Below, piece after piece: positions 27,441 through 37,735 of a stretch of 64,000 nt of DNA. This DNA is from an uncultured Pelagibacteraceae bacterium (GTDB lineage: Bacteria; Pseudomonadota; Alphaproteobacteria; Pelagibacterales; Pelagibacteraceae). A program made the position numbers and the translations under genes. The DNA is taken from assembly GCA_902625945.1 (NCBI GenBank), contig CACODG010000004.1, positions 29,569 through 93,568 of the forward strand, in the 5' to 3' direction. The notes under the pieces were generated by a model. It did no database searches. It was not told the origin of the DNA and was given only the letters and a program-made list of their open reading frames with translations. Positions within the stretch are counted from its first letter, which is position 1. The number at the start of each line of letters is the position of its first letter.

Positions 27441-28604
27441 ATGAATATTCACGAACACCAAGCTAAAGATATTTTGAGAGAATTTGGAGCACCAGTTTCA
27501 AAAGGAATAGTTGTTTTTTCTGCAAAGGAAATCAAAAAAAACATTTCAAAACTAAGTGGTTCAAAATTTGTTTTAAAGGCCCAAATTCATGCTGGAGGAC
27601 GAGGAAAGGCAGGCGGCGTGAAACTAATACAAAACAAATCTGAATTAGAGTCAGAAGCTAATTTAATGATTGGAAAGATATTAGTAACTCATCAAACAGG
27701 GCCAGAGGGTAAAGAAGTAAAAAGGCTATACATTGAAGAGGCATCTGACATAGCAAAAGAATTTTATCTTTCTTGCGTCATTGATAGAGAAAGTTCAAAA
27801 ATTGCTTTTATAAGCAGCACCGAGGGAGGAATGGATATAGAGAAGGTTGCTAAAGATTCGCCTGAAAAAATCATAACTAATAAAGTTGATTTTAATTTTG
27901 ATGGCCCTGATGAAAAAGAGATAGGCAAAATTATTTCAATATTTAAATTAAATGAAAATCAAACACAAACTGCAAAAAAATTGATAAAATCTTTGTTTAA
28001 AATTTTGATAGAGAAAGATGCAAGTTTAATTGAAATCAATCCTCTAATAATAACAAAAGATGAAAAATTAATTTGCCTGGATGCCAAAATGAATTTCGAT
28101 GATAATGCTATTTTTAGAAGACCTGAAATTTTAAAATTAAGAGACTTGAGCGAGGAAGACCCAGCGGAAATTGAAGCAAGTAAATATGATTTAGCTTATA
28201 TCAAACTCAATGGGTCTATTGGATGTATGGTCAATGGCGCAGGATTAGCAATGGCAACAATGGATATAATTAAATTATATGGAAAAGAACCTGCTAATTT
28301 TTTGGATGTAGGCGGAGGTGCATCAAAAGAAAAAGTGACTGCAGCTTTTAAGCTTATTCTTGCTGATAAAAATGTTAAAGGAATTCTAATAAATATCTTT
28401 GGTGGTATAATGAGATGTGATGTTCTTGCTCAAGGAGTTATAGATGCAGCAAAACAAGTAAATTTATCTGTACCTCTTGTGGTAAGGTTAGCAGGGACAA
28501 ACTTTAAAGAAGGAAAAGAACTTTTAGACAAATCGAATTTAAAAATTTTGTCGGCGACTGATTTGAATGATGCTGCAAAAAAAATCGTAGATGCAATTAA
28601 ATAA
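27441..28604 (+). CDS. sucC: Succinyl-CoA synthetase beta subunit
   Basis: ATP-grasp subunit of the enzyme that makes ATP or GTP from succinyl-CoA in the TCA cycle. It begins with the classic [19 protein letters not shown], has the nucleotide-binding [17 protein letters not shown] (about 46-62), the [20 protein letters not shown] region, and the C-terminal [17 protein letters not shown] with LVVRLAGTN. Length 387 is normal. It begins the sucCDAB-lpdA run; genes are separated by 0-31 bases. Confidence 0.97.
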   Translation: MNIHEHQAKDILREFGAPVSKGIVVFSAKEIKKNISKLSGSKFVLKAQIHAGGRGKAGGVKLIQNKSELESEANLMIGKILVTHQTGPEGKEVKRLYIEEASDIAKEFYLSCVIDRESSKIAFISSTEGGMDIEKVAKDSPEKIITNKVDFNFDGPDEKEIGKIISIFKLNENQTQTAKKLIKSLFKILIEKDASLIEINPLIITKDEKLICLDAKMNFDDNAIFRRPEILKLRDLSEEDPAEIEASKYDLAYIKLNGSIGCMVNGAGLAMATMDIIKLYGKEPANFLDVGGGASKEKVTAAFKLILADKNVKGILINIFGGIMRCDVLAQGVIDAAKQVNLSVPLVVRLAGTNFKEGKELLDKSNLKILSATDLNDAAKKIVDAIK

Positions 28605-29480
28605 ATGTCTATACTAGTTAATAAAAATACAAAGTTAATTTGCCAAGGATTTACTGGTAAACACGGAACATTTCATTCTGAACAAGCAATAAATTATGGT
28701 ACAAAATTAGTTGGAGGTGTTACACCCAATAAGGGTGGACAGACACATCTTGGTCTTCCAGTTTTTAATACTGTACAAGAAGCGAAGGAAAAAACTGAAG
28801 CAGACGCAACAATGATATATGTTCCTCCTCAATTTGCTGGCACTGCTATTATAGAGGCTATTGAGTCTGAAATAGAATTAATAGTATGTATTACTGAGGG
28901 TATTCCGGTATTAGATATGCTTAAAGTAAAAAAGGTTTTGGTTAAAAGTAAATCACGATTGATTGGTCCTAATTGTCCAGGGATAATTACACCCGAGGAA
29001 TGTAAGATTGGTATCATGCCAGGTAATATTCACAGAAAAGGTTCAGTTGGGATTGTTTCAAGGTCAGGAACTCTGACTTACGAAGCCGTAGCTCAAACTA
29101 CTATAAATAAAATGGGCCAGTCAACTTGTATTGGAATAGGAGGTGACCCAATTAATGGAACCAATTTTATTGATTGTTTAGAGCTTTTTTTAAAAGATAA
29201 TGAAACAAAGTCGATAATTATGATTGGAGAGATTGGCGGCACAGCAGAGGAAGAAGCAGCAGAATTTTTGAAAAAAGAAAAAATTAAAAAACCCATGGTA
29301 GGTTTTGTTGCTGGATTAACAGCTCCTCCAGGAAGAAGAATGGGGCATGCAGGAGCAATAATATCTGGAGGTAAAGGCGGAGCTGAGGATAAAATTGAAA
29401 CTATGAAATCGGCAGGAATAACTATCTCAAAATCGCCTGCAGATATAGGTAAAACTCTCTTAGATAAACTTAATAGTTGA
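28605..29480 (+). CDS. sucD: Succinyl-CoA synthetase alpha subunit
   Basis: CoA-binding and phosphohistidine subunit of succinyl-CoA synthetase. CoA-binding features are [17 protein letters not shown] (about 13-29) and [17 protein letters not shown]. The His that is phosphorylated is in [19 protein letters not shown] (about residue 248). [21 protein letters not shown] is also characteristic. Length 291 is normal. It starts on the base after the sucC stop. Confidence 0.97.
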   Translation: MSILVNKNTKLICQGFTGKHGTFHSEQAINYGTKLVGGVTPNKGGQTHLGLPVFNTVQEAKEKTEADATMIYVPPQFAGTAIIEAIESEIELIVCITEGIPVLDMLKVKKVLVKSKSRLIGPNCPGIITPEECKIGIMPGNIHRKGSVGIVSRSGTLTYEAVAQTTINKMGQSTCIGIGGDPINGTNFIDCLELFLKDNETKSIIMIGEIGGTAEEEAAEFLKKEKIKKPMVGFVAGLTAPPGRRMGHAGAIISGGKGGAEDKIETMKSAGITISKSPADIGKTLLDKLNS

Positions 29481-29511
29481 TTTTTGTTTATTTATGTTAA
29501 AATAAAAAGAC

Positions 29512-32400
29512 ATGTCATCATCAGATAACAATATTACCCTCAAAAAAACCTCATTTTTATCGGGCATTAATTCAGAATTTATAAATCAATTTTACTCAGA
29601 TTATTTATCAGATCCAAACTCTTTACCCGTAAGTTGGAGAAATTTTTTTGACGGTCTTAGTGAAGATGAAAAATTAATTCTTGAAGATTTAAATGGACCT
29701 AGTTGGTCACCAGAAAAAAAAATTAAAAAAAAAATTGAAATCAAAACTGAAAATTTAGAAAATAATCAAAATACAGAAATTAATAGTTTAGCTTCAATCA
29801 AGGAAGCCTCAAAAGACTCTGTCAGAGCCATAATGCTAATTAGGGCATACAGAATTAGGGGGCATTTAATAGCAAATTTGGACCCATTATCGATACAAAA
29901 AAAGGAGGAGCACGCTGAACTCAAGCCTGAAACATATGGTTTTACTAAAAAAGATTTTAATAGAAAAATATTTCTTGATGGTGTCCTTGGACTTCAATAC
30001 GCAGATCTAAGAAAAATTTTACAAATTCTTAAAAAAACATACTGCTCTAATATTGGATATGAGTTTATGCATATGGGAGATCCAGATGAAAAGGCGTGGA
30101 TAAGAGACAGAATTGAGGGACCAGAAAAAGATATTTCTTTCACCGAAAATGGAAAAAGAGCAATTTTAAATAAAATTGTTCAAGCAGAGGGATTTGAAAA
30201 ATATTTACATGTAAAATTTGTTGGCACAAAAAGATTTGGTCTTGATGGCGGAGAGTCTCTAATACCTGCTTTAGAACAAATTATTAAAAGAGGAGGGAGT
30301 TTAGGTGCTAAAGAAATTAAAATCGGCATGCCTCACCGAGGTAGATTAAACGTTTTAGCTAACGTGATGGGAAAACCTTTTAGAGCAATATTTAGTGAAT
30401 TTTTTGGAAAATCTGTAAGTTCTCGTAAAGATTTTGAAGGTGATGTTAAATACCACCTTGGTGCTTCATCAAATAGAGAATTTGATGGTAATAATGTTCA
30501 TATTAGCCTTACAGATAATCCATCTCACTTAGAGGCTGTAAATCCCGTTGTATTAGGTCAAGTAAGAGCTAAACAATTTTTTCATAAAGATAAAGAGAGA
30601 AAAAAAGTAATTCCTGTTTTAATGCATGGAGATGCTGCCTTTGCTGGACAAGGTATTGTAGCAGAGTGTTTTGCAATGTCTGGATTACCAGGACATAATA
30701 TTGGAGGCACTATTCATATAATTGTGAATAACCAAATAGGTTTTACTACTGCACCACGGTTTGCTAGATCGTCTCCTTACCCATCAGATGTTGCCAAAAC
30801 TGCTCAAGCTCCAATATTTCATGTGAACGGCGATGATCCTGAAGCAGTCGTACATTGCGCAAAAATCGCTACTGAATACAGACAAAAATTTAATAGAGAT
30901 GTAGTAATTGACATGGTTTGTTATAGAAGATTTGGTCACAATGAGGGTGATGAGCCTTCTTTTACGCAACCAATAATGTATAAAAAAATTAAATCTCACC
31001 CTACTACACTTACTTTATATGGAAAAAAGCTATCTGCTGAAGGATTAACATCAGATGAAAAATTGCAGAAGCAAAAAATAGAATTTAAAAATTATCTAGA
31101 AAAAGAATTTGATACTTCAAAAAACTATAAATCGGATTTGAAATGGTTCGATGGTGTTTGGTCTAGGTTTAAACCTGGTCTAGGAAAAGACAAAAGAGGT
31201 GTAAGTGGATTTGATAAAGAGAAATTAAAAAAAGTAGGAAAAAAAATTTTTACTATTCCTTCAAACTTTAATGCTCATAAAACGCTTAAAAGAGTTTTTG
31301 ACTTGAGAAATCAATCACTTTTATTAGGCAAAATTGACTGGTCTTCAGCCGAAAGCTTGGCGATTGGCACACTATTAACAGAAGGATTTTCAGTGAGGTT
31401 GTCGGGACAAGACTCAGGAAGAGGAACATTTAGTCAAAGACATGCAATTTTAAGAAATCAAGAAAATCACGATAGATATGTTCCAGTGAATAATATTGAA
31501 AAAGGTCAAATGAAGTTTGAAGTTATAGATAGTTTATTATCTGAACTTGCAGTACTAGGATTTGAATTTGGTTATTCACTATCAGAACCTGAAACACTAG
31601 TACTTTGGGAAGCACAATTTGGTGACTTCGCAAACGGAGGCCAGGTAATTATTGATCAGTTTATTACTTCATCAGAATCCAAATGGGGAAGAGCTAGCGG
31701 CTTAGTAATGTTATTGCCTCATGGATACGAAGGGCAAGGACCAGAACATTCTTCAGCAAGATTAGAAAGATTTCTTCAACTTTGTGCCGGTGAAAATATT
31801 CAAGTGGTTAATTGTACAACTCCCTCAAACTACTTTCATGTTTTAAGGAGACAAATGCACAGAGAATTTAGAAAACCTTTAATCGTGATGACGCCAAAGT
31901 CTCTTTTGAGACACAAAAGATGTATATCTAACATTTCAGAATTTGTTTCCAAGAGCTCTTTCCACAGAATTTTAGAAGATGATGCTTATATTAAATCAAA
32001 TAAATTAATTCAAATTAAAAAAGACAAGCAAGTAAAAAAAGTTGTTATGTGTTCCGGAAAAATTTACTATGACCTTATTGAAGAAAGAGAAAAATTCAAA
32101 AACAACGAGGTAGTTTTTGTACGTTTGGAACAACTCTACCCATTTCCTGCAAAAACGCTTGCTAATATTCTTAAACGTTACAAAAATGCTAAATTTATTT
32201 GGTGTCAAGAAGAACCAAAGAACATGGGTGCCTGGAATACAGTAAGAAATTATATCGATAGGACTCTTGAGATAATAAATTTAAAAGATATCAACGTTAA
32301 ATATGTAGGAAGAAAGGCATCTTCCTCAACTGCGACTGGAAATGCAAATAAACATCTTGCAGAACAAAAAGAAATATTAGAAAAGATACTTAAGAATTAA
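29512..32400 (+). CDS. sucA: 2-oxoglutarate dehydrogenase E1 component
   Basis: Thiamine-diphosphate-dependent decarboxylase of the 2-oxoglutarate dehydrogenase complex. The N-terminus has the E2-binding type segment FYSDYLSDPNSLPVSWRNFF. Core motifs are GMPHRGRLNVLANVMGKPF (about 275), the ThDP site VLMHGDAAFAGQGIVAECFAMS with a downstream NNQIGFTT (about 370-410) and YRRFGHNEGDEPSFTQP (about 470). The C-terminal part has GQDSGRGTFSQRH and LPHGYEGQGPEHSSARLERFLQ. Length 962 is full. It is 31 bases after sucD and abuts sucB. Confidence 0.98.
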   Translation: MSSSDNNITLKKTSFLSGINSEFINQFYSDYLSDPNSLPVSWRNFFDGLSEDEKLILEDLNGPSWSPEKKIKKKIEIKTENLENNQNTEINSLASIKEASKDSVRAIMLIRAYRIRGHLIANLDPLSIQKKEEHAELKPETYGFTKKDFNRKIFLDGVLGLQYADLRKILQILKKTYCSNIGYEFMHMGDPDEKAWIRDRIEGPEKDISFTENGKRAILNKIVQAEGFEKYLHVKFVGTKRFGLDGGESLIPALEQIIKRGGSLGAKEIKIGMPHRGRLNVLANVMGKPFRAIFSEFFGKSVSSRKDFEGDVKYHLGASSNREFDGNNVHISLTDNPSHLEAVNPVVLGQVRAKQFFHKDKERKKVIPVLMHGDAAFAGQGIVAECFAMSGLPGHNIGGTIHIIVNNQIGFTTAPRFARSSPYPSDVAKTAQAPIFHVNGDDPEAVVHCAKIATEYRQKFNRDVVIDMVCYRRFGHNEGDEPSFTQPIMYKKIKSHPTTLTLYGKKLSAEGLTSDEKLQKQKIEFKNYLEKEFDTSKNYKSDLKWFDGVWSRFKPGLGKDKRGVSGFDKEKLKKVGKKIFTIPSNFNAHKTLKRVFDLRNQSLLLGKIDWSSAESLAIGTLLTEGFSVRLSGQDSGRGTFSQRHAILRNQENHDRYVPVNNIEKGQMKFEVIDSLLSELAVLGFEFGYSLSEPETLVLWEAQFGDFANGGQVIIDQFITSSESKWGRASGLVMLLPHGYEGQGPEHSSARLERFLQLCAGENIQVVNCTTPSNYFHVLRRQMHREFRKPLIVMTPKSLLRHKRCISNISEFVSKSSFHRILEDDAYIKSNKLIQIKKDKQVKKVVMCSGKIYYDLIEEREKFKNNEVVFVRLEQLYPFPAKTLANILKRYKNAKFIWCQEEPKNMGAWNTVRNYIDRTLEIINLKDINVKYVGRKASSSTATGNANKHLAEQKEILEKILKN

Positions 32401-33720
32401 ATGTCAGAAAAAATTACAGTTCCTACACTAGGCGAGTCAGTCACAGAGGCAACAGTTTCTAAATGGCTAAAATCTCAAGGCGACAAAGTCATCGCAGATG
32501 AACCTATTGTCGAATTAGAGACGGACAAAGTAAACGTTGAAGTCCCAGCTCCATCAAATGGTGTTTTAGGGAGCATAGCGGTTAAGGAGGGCGAAACTGT
32601 AAATGTTGGATCTTTATTGGGCACTATTAGCAATAACTCTAATGAAAATATAAATCAAAAAACTGAGGAAATTAAAAACTACACTCCACCAAAAAAAGAT
32701 AGCGTAAAAAAACCAGCTTCTAAGAGAATTAATAAAAAAATTTTCGAAGAACCTGTTTTAAAACTAGACCAAGAAAGTTTTGATGAAGATGAAGCACCAT
32801 TAATTTTAGATGAAATCCATAAGGATAAAGTTGCAGAAAAAAAAATAGTTCCTCAAAGAAAGGAAACTAAAATATCTCCAGCGGCGAGAAAAATGGCAAC
32901 AGAAGCAAAAGTCAATATTGATAAGATTCAAGGAACAGGGAAAAACGGTGTAATTTTGAAAGAAGACATAATGAGCCTAATGGGTTCAAAGCCATCTCCG
33001 TCTGAACGAAAAATAAAATATGGTCCCGAGGAAAGAGTTAGGATGACAAGATTAAGACTTACTATTGCTAAAAGACTTAAAGAGGCTCAAGAAAACGCAG
33101 CGATGTTAACAACTTTTAATGAAGTGGATATGAGCAAAGTAATTTCAATGAGAAACCAATATAAAGATGAGTTTCAAAATAAATATGAAGTTAAACTAGG
33201 ATTCATGTCTTTTTTTGTAAAAGCTTGTGTCATCGGATTAAAAAATTATCCATCTATTAACGCTGAAATTCAAGGAGAGGAGATTGTTTACAAAAATTAT
33301 TACAATATAAGCATCGCAGTTGGCACTGACAGGGGGTTGGTTGTTCCAGTTTTAAAAGAAACTGACGAAATGTCTTTTGCCGATATAGAAAAAAATATTG
33401 CCTTATTAGGACAAAAAGCTAGAGATGGAAAAATAACCATAGAAGATCTGCAAGGAGGAACTTTTACAATTACCAATGGAGGTATTTACGGTTCTATGCT
33501 TTCTACTCCAATATTAAATCCTCCTCAATCAGCAGTTCTGGGTATGCATAACATTGTTGAAAGACCGATTGTAGTCGATGGAAATGTTGAAGTTAGACCA
33601 ATTATGTATTTGGCTTTATCTTACGATCATAGAATCATTGACGGAAAAGAGGCTGTATCATTTTTAAAAATAGTAAAAGAGTCTTTAGAGCAGCCAAAAA
33701 GACTTTTTTTGAATATTTAA
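32401..33720 (+). CDS. sucB: Dihydrolipoamide succinyltransferase (E2)
   Basis: Core acyltransferase of the 2-oxoglutarate dehydrogenase complex. There is a single lipoyl domain (1-78) with the lipoylated Lys43 in [14 protein letters not shown], a linker rich in Lys and Pro, a peripheral subunit-binding domain around 158-195 ([26 protein letters not shown]), and the catalytic domain ending in [18 protein letters not shown] with the active-site His. Length 439 is typical. It follows sucA without a gap and precedes lpdA without a gap. Confidence 0.97.
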   Translation: MSEKITVPTLGESVTEATVSKWLKSQGDKVIADEPIVELETDKVNVEVPAPSNGVLGSIAVKEGETVNVGSLLGTISNNSNENINQKTEEIKNYTPPKKDSVKKPASKRINKKIFEEPVLKLDQESFDEDEAPLILDEIHKDKVAEKKIVPQRKETKISPAARKMATEAKVNIDKIQGTGKNGVILKEDIMSLMGSKPSPSERKIKYGPEERVRMTRLRLTIAKRLKEAQENAAMLTTFNEVDMSKVISMRNQYKDEFQNKYEVKLGFMSFFVKACVIGLKNYPSINAEIQGEEIVYKNYYNISIAVGTDRGLVVPVLKETDEMSFADIEKNIALLGQKARDGKITIEDLQGGTFTITNGGIYGSMLSTPILNPPQSAVLGMHNIVERPIVVDGNVEVRPIMYLALSYDHRIIDGKEAVSFLKIVKESLEQPKRLFLNI

Positions 33721-35121
33721 ATGGATAATTTTGATTTAGTAGTAATTGGAGGCGGACCCGGAGGTTATGTTTGTGCGATTAGAGCCGCACAACTTGGTTT
33801 GAAAACAGCTTGCGTTGAATCTAGAGGAGCACTAGGTGGAACTTGTTTGAATGTGGGATGTATTCCATCGAAAAGCTTACTAAATTTATCTGAAAACTTT
33901 CACAAAGCTAAAAAAGATTTTAATCATCAAGGCATAGAAATTGAAGGCATTAAACTTAATATAGAGAAAATGATGTCGAATAAAAATAAATCTATTCAAG
34001 TCCTTACCAAAGGCGTAGAATTTTTATTCAAAAAGAATAAAGTTACATATATTAAAGGGAAAGGTGTGTTGTTTTCAAAAAATGACATCGTAGTATACGA
34101 GAATAAAAAAAAAACAAACTATAAATCTAACAACATTGTAATTGCAACAGGATCCGAAGTAACATCTTTACCTGGTGTAGAAATAGATGAAAAAAATATA
34201 ATTTCGTCTACAGGAGCCTTATCATTGGACAAAGTTCCGAAAAAATTAGCAATTATAGGGGGAGGTTATATAGGTCTCGAGATGGGCTCTGTATGGTCAA
34301 GACTTGGCTCCGAAGTTACGGTTATTGAATATCTTGATTATATTACTCCTGGAATGGATAGAGAAATCTCCAACGAGTTCAAAAAAATTCTTACAAAACA
34401 AGGTATAAAATTTAAAATGGGATCAAAAGTTAATTCTGTAAAAAATATAAGCACAGGTGTTTCTATAAACTACACCGATATAAAAAATTCTAAGGATGAG
34501 ACTCTACATTTTGATAAAGTCCTAGTTTCGGTTGGAAGAAAACCTTATACGGAAGGGTTAAATTTAACAAAAGTGGGCGTTACAAAAGATACAAAAGGAA
34601 GAATTGAAGTTAATGAAAAATTACAGACATCAGTTAAAAATATTTTTGCTATTGGTGATGTAATTAAAGGTCCAATGCTTGCTCATAAAGCTGAGGAGGA
34701 AGGCATCGCTGTGGCAGAAATCTTAGCTGGTCAAGCGGGTCACGTAAATTATGATGTTATTCCAGGAGTTATATATACTTCACCAGAAGTGGCCACAGTT
34801 GGGAAAACAGAAGAGCAATTAAAACAAGAAAAAAGGTCCTATAAAGTTGGAAAATTTCCATTCTTAGCAAACTCTAGAGCAAAAGTTAATAATGAAACCG
34901 AGGGTTTTGTAAAAATTTTAGCAGATAGTAAAACTGATAAAGTTTTGGGAGTGCATATAATAGGTCCACACTGCGGTGATATGATTGCAGAAATGGCTTT
35001 AGCAATGGAATTTGGCGCTAGCGCTGAAGACATTGCCAGGACTTGTCATGCACATCCAACTCATACAGAGGCAATTAAAGAAGCAGCATTAGCTGTTGAT
35101 AAAAGACCAATTCATTTTTAA
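33721..35121 (+). CDS. lpdA: Dihydrolipoamide dehydrogenase (E3)
   Basis: Flavoprotein that reoxidises the lipoyl group of E2 with NAD. FAD-binding GGGPGGYVCAIRAAQLG is at 10-26, the redox-active disulfide is Cys42/Cys47 in GGTCLNVGCIPSKSLL, the NAD fold is IIGGGYIGLEMGSV (about 177), and the C-terminal His-Glu pair is in HAHPTHTEAIKEA (about 443). Length 466 is normal. It may also serve other 2-oxoacid dehydrogenases or the glycine cleavage system elsewhere on the chromosome. Confidence 0.97.
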   Translation: MDNFDLVVIGGGPGGYVCAIRAAQLGLKTACVESRGALGGTCLNVGCIPSKSLLNLSENFHKAKKDFNHQGIEIEGIKLNIEKMMSNKNKSIQVLTKGVEFLFKKNKVTYIKGKGVLFSKNDIVVYENKKKTNYKSNNIVIATGSEVTSLPGVEIDEKNIISSTGALSLDKVPKKLAIIGGGYIGLEMGSVWSRLGSEVTVIEYLDYITPGMDREISNEFKKILTKQGIKFKMGSKVNSVKNISTGVSINYTDIKNSKDETLHFDKVLVSVGRKPYTEGLNLTKVGVTKDTKGRIEVNEKLQTSVKNIFAIGDVIKGPMLAHKAEEEGIAVAEILAGQAGHVNYDVIPGVIYTSPEVATVGKTEEQLKQEKRSYKVGKFPFLANSRAKVNNETEGFVKILADSKTDKVLGVHIIGPHCGDMIAEMALAMEFGASAEDIARTCHAHPTHTEAIKEAALAVDKRPIHF

Positions 35122-35149
35122 TTAAAAAAAATTCTAATACTATTAAATT

Positions 35150-37093
35150 ATGAAAGCACAAGTTTTGTTGCCAAAAGTTTTTAATTTTCCTTTTACTTAC
35201 AATTCTAAGACTGAAAGTAAAATTGGGGACTTAGTAGAAGTCCCATTTGGAAAAAAAAGGGAAATTGGTGTAATTTGGAAAAATCATTATTTAGAACCAA
35301 AAAATATTAAAATTAAGGACATCGAAAAAAAAACAGAATATTCTCTAAATAAAAAATTAGTAGATTTTATCGAGTGGTTCTCATCTTATAACATGGTTCC
35401 AATTGGGCTTGTTTTAAAGATGGTTATTGGAGGTACTAATAATTTTAAAAGATTAAAAGACGAACCGTTTATAACAAAAAAAACTAAAACTAAAAAATTT
35501 AAATTAAATAATGAGCAAAAAAAAGTACTTAAAGTTCTGGAAAAGAAAAACAATAAATTTGATGTAACTGTTTTGCAAGGTACAACAGGTTCAGGAAAAA
35601 CATTAGTTTATTTTGAAAGAATAAAAAAGATTATTGAAAGAAATAATCAAGCTTTAGTTTTACTACCTGAAATTTTTTTAACAAATGATTTCAAATCAAG
35701 ATTTGAGGAATTTTTTGGTTTTGAGCCTGCAATATGGCATTCGAAAATAACGCCTAAGCAAAAAAGAATAATTTGGAAAGGGGTTATTAAAAATGAAATT
35801 AAAATACTTGTTGGAGCTAGATCAGCTTTGCTTTTACCTTTTAAAAAACTTGGGATAATTATTGTCGATGAAGAACACGATACATCATATAAACAAGACG
35901 AAGGGGTTATTTACAATGCTAGAGACATGGCGATTTCAAGAGCGAATTTTGAAAAAATACCAATACATTTAGTTACTTCTGTTCCCTCAATAGAAACATA
36001 TAATAACATTTGTAAGAAAAAATACAGGCATACTAAAATTTTTAACCGATACGAGAATTACCCTCTCCCAAGCACAAAAATAATAAATTTGAATTTGGGA
36101 AAAATTAAAAATAAATTTTTGGCAAAAGAAACATTAGATTTAGTTCGAAAATATTTAAATAAAGAGAATCAAGTTTTATTTTTTATTAATCGAAGGGGAT
36201 TTGCCCCATATTTAATTTGTAAAAAATGTGGTTACAAACACGTTTGTCCAAATTGCTCTTTATATTTAACATTTCACAAATTAAAAGATAAAGCAATTTG
36301 TCATCATTGTTCTTTTGAAAAAAAAATAGATAACATATGTAACAAAGGAAATGGCTGTGAGTTTATTATGTATGGTCCTGGTGTAGAAAAAATATTCGAG
36401 GAAGTAAAAGACATTTTTCCAAATAAAAACATAAAGATATTCTCGAGTGATTATCTTAAAACAAAAGAGAAAACCAAAAATTTTTTTAAAGACATAAAGG
36501 AAAATAAAATAAATATTTTAATTGGAACACAAATGATTTCTAAGGGGTTTAATTTTCCAAAATTAAATTGCATAGTGGTTATAGATGCAGATTTTTCTGG
36601 AAGAGGTTATGATTTAAGAGCGACAGAAAAAAATATACAATTATACCATCAATTAAGCGGGAGAGCTGGACGTTTCAGCGCTGAGTCTTTAATAATATAT
36701 CAAACATTAACACCTCAAGACTCCACACTTAATGAACTAATAAAAAATAAATCAGAAAAACTTTTAATGAATGAATTATTACTAAGAGAAAAAAACAAAT
36801 TACCTCCATTTATAAGATTAATAGCAATTATAATATCTTCAAAAGACCGAAGTTTGAGTTTACAAGGTGCAAGAGAGATAAAAAATAAATTAAAGCAAAT
36901 CCGTGATCTTGAAGTATTAGGACCGGTAGACTCACCTTTGTTAAAAATTAAAAAAAAATTTAGGTCAAGATTATTGATAAGGTTCAATAATCGTTTATTA
37001 ATGCAAAAAAAAATCAGTAATATCTTAAATAGGCTCAAAATTTCACCAAAAATAAAACTTACGGTTGATGTAGATCCAATCAACTTTGCTTAA
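35150..37093 (+). CDS. priA: Primosomal replication-restart helicase PriA
   Basis: Superfamily 2 DNA helicase that reloads replication at stalled forks. Walker A is GTTGSGKT (about 145-152), motif II is IVDEEHDTSYKQDEG (about 239), and motifs V-VI are ILIGTQMISKGFNFP and YHQLSGRAGR (about 498). The zinc region has eight Cys (about 355-405): CKKC, CPNC, CHHC and a last pair spaced CNKGNGC, wider than the usual CxxC. Motif III reads TSVPSIET where TATPSLE-like is usual. At 647 residues it is shorter than E. coli PriA. Its place before atpH is typical of alphaproteobacteria. Confidence 0.94.
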   Translation: MKAQVLLPKVFNFPFTYNSKTESKIGDLVEVPFGKKREIGVIWKNHYLEPKNIKIKDIEKKTEYSLNKKLVDFIEWFSSYNMVPIGLVLKMVIGGTNNFKRLKDEPFITKKTKTKKFKLNNEQKKVLKVLEKKNNKFDVTVLQGTTGSGKTLVYFERIKKIIERNNQALVLLPEIFLTNDFKSRFEEFFGFEPAIWHSKITPKQKRIIWKGVIKNEIKILVGARSALLLPFKKLGIIIVDEEHDTSYKQDEGVIYNARDMAISRANFEKIPIHLVTSVPSIETYNNICKKKYRHTKIFNRYENYPLPSTKIINLNLGKIKNKFLAKETLDLVRKYLNKENQVLFFINRRGFAPYLICKKCGYKHVCPNCSLYLTFHKLKDKAICHHCSFEKKIDNICNKGNGCEFIMYGPGVEKIFEEVKDIFPNKNIKIFSSDYLKTKEKTKNFFKDIKENKINILIGTQMISKGFNFPKLNCIVVIDADFSGRGYDLRATEKNIQLYHQLSGRAGRFSAESLIIYQTLTPQDSTLNELIKNKSEKLLMNELLLREKNKLPPFIRLIAIIISSKDRSLSLQGAREIKNKLKQIRDLEVLGPVDSPLLKIKKKFRSRLLIRFNNRLLMQKKISNILNRLKISPKIKLTVDVDPINFA

Positions 37094-37112
37094 GCTCGAA
37101 ATTGGTAACTTG

Positions 37113-37133
37113 ATCATATTATTCTCATATGAT
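37113..37133. other. Perfect 7-bp inverted repeat upstream of atpH
   Basis: ATCATAT (37113-37119) and ATATGAT (37127-37133) flank a 7-base spacer in the 83-base gap between priA and atpH. It might be an operator for a dimeric regulator, or a hairpin. No convincing -35/-10 pair with normal spacing was found around it (TTGATC at 37110 has no good partner). Function is unknown. Confidence 0.35.
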
Positions 37134-37176
37134 ACGACGTCTGCATATTTCACATTAAATTCTTACAACTATTAAA

Positions 37177-37734
37177 ATGAGTACAAATAAATCTTTCTCG
37201 ACTGAAACTTCAGAGAGATATTCGCGTGCCTTATTTGAAGTAACAAAGGAATTGAATGAGTTAGAAAAAGTTGAGAATGATATTAAAAATTTTCAATTAT
37301 TATTGAAATCAAATGTAGATATTCAAAACTTTATAAAAGACCCCACGCAAACTATTGACCAGCAAAATTTAGTACTGAGTCTCTTATCAGACAAATTCAA
37401 TTATTCAAAATCTCTTAAAAACTTTTTTTTACTTTTAATTGAAAAAAGAAGAATTTTTTTTGTAAAGAAGATTTTTGAAAGCTTTTTAAAAATATGTTCA
37501 AGAGAAAGAGGAGAAATAAAAGCATCATTAATTTCATCTAAAGATCTTTCCGAGGTAGAACTCGAGGAGATAAGCAAAGATTTATCAAAAACAATGGGTT
37601 CAAAATTAAAATTTGATTATAAGTTTGACAAAGAACTTATTGGTGGTCTTAAGCTTCAATTAGGAAGTTTTATGATAGATACATCTATAAAAAATAAATT
37701 AAAAAAATATGAACAAAAAATGCTAGAAAATTAA
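37177..37734 (+). CDS. atpH: ATP synthase F1 delta subunit
   Basis: Stator subunit that joins F1 to the peripheral stalk of ATP synthase. The N-terminal helical domain begins with [27 protein letters not shown], and the C-terminal domain has the typical [32 protein letters not shown]. Length 185 is normal. It is first in atpHAGDC; the F0 genes are not in this window, in line with the separate F0 operon of alphaproteobacteria. Confidence 0.95.
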   Translation: MSTNKSFSTETSERYSRALFEVTKELNELEKVENDIKNFQLLLKSNVDIQNFIKDPTQTIDQQNLVLSLLSDKFNYSKSLKNFFLLLIEKRRIFFVKKIFESFLKICSRERGEIKASLISSKDLSEVELEEISKDLSKTMGSKLKFDYKFDKELIGGLKLQLGSFMIDTSIKNKLKKYEQKMLEN

Positions 37735-37735
37735 A

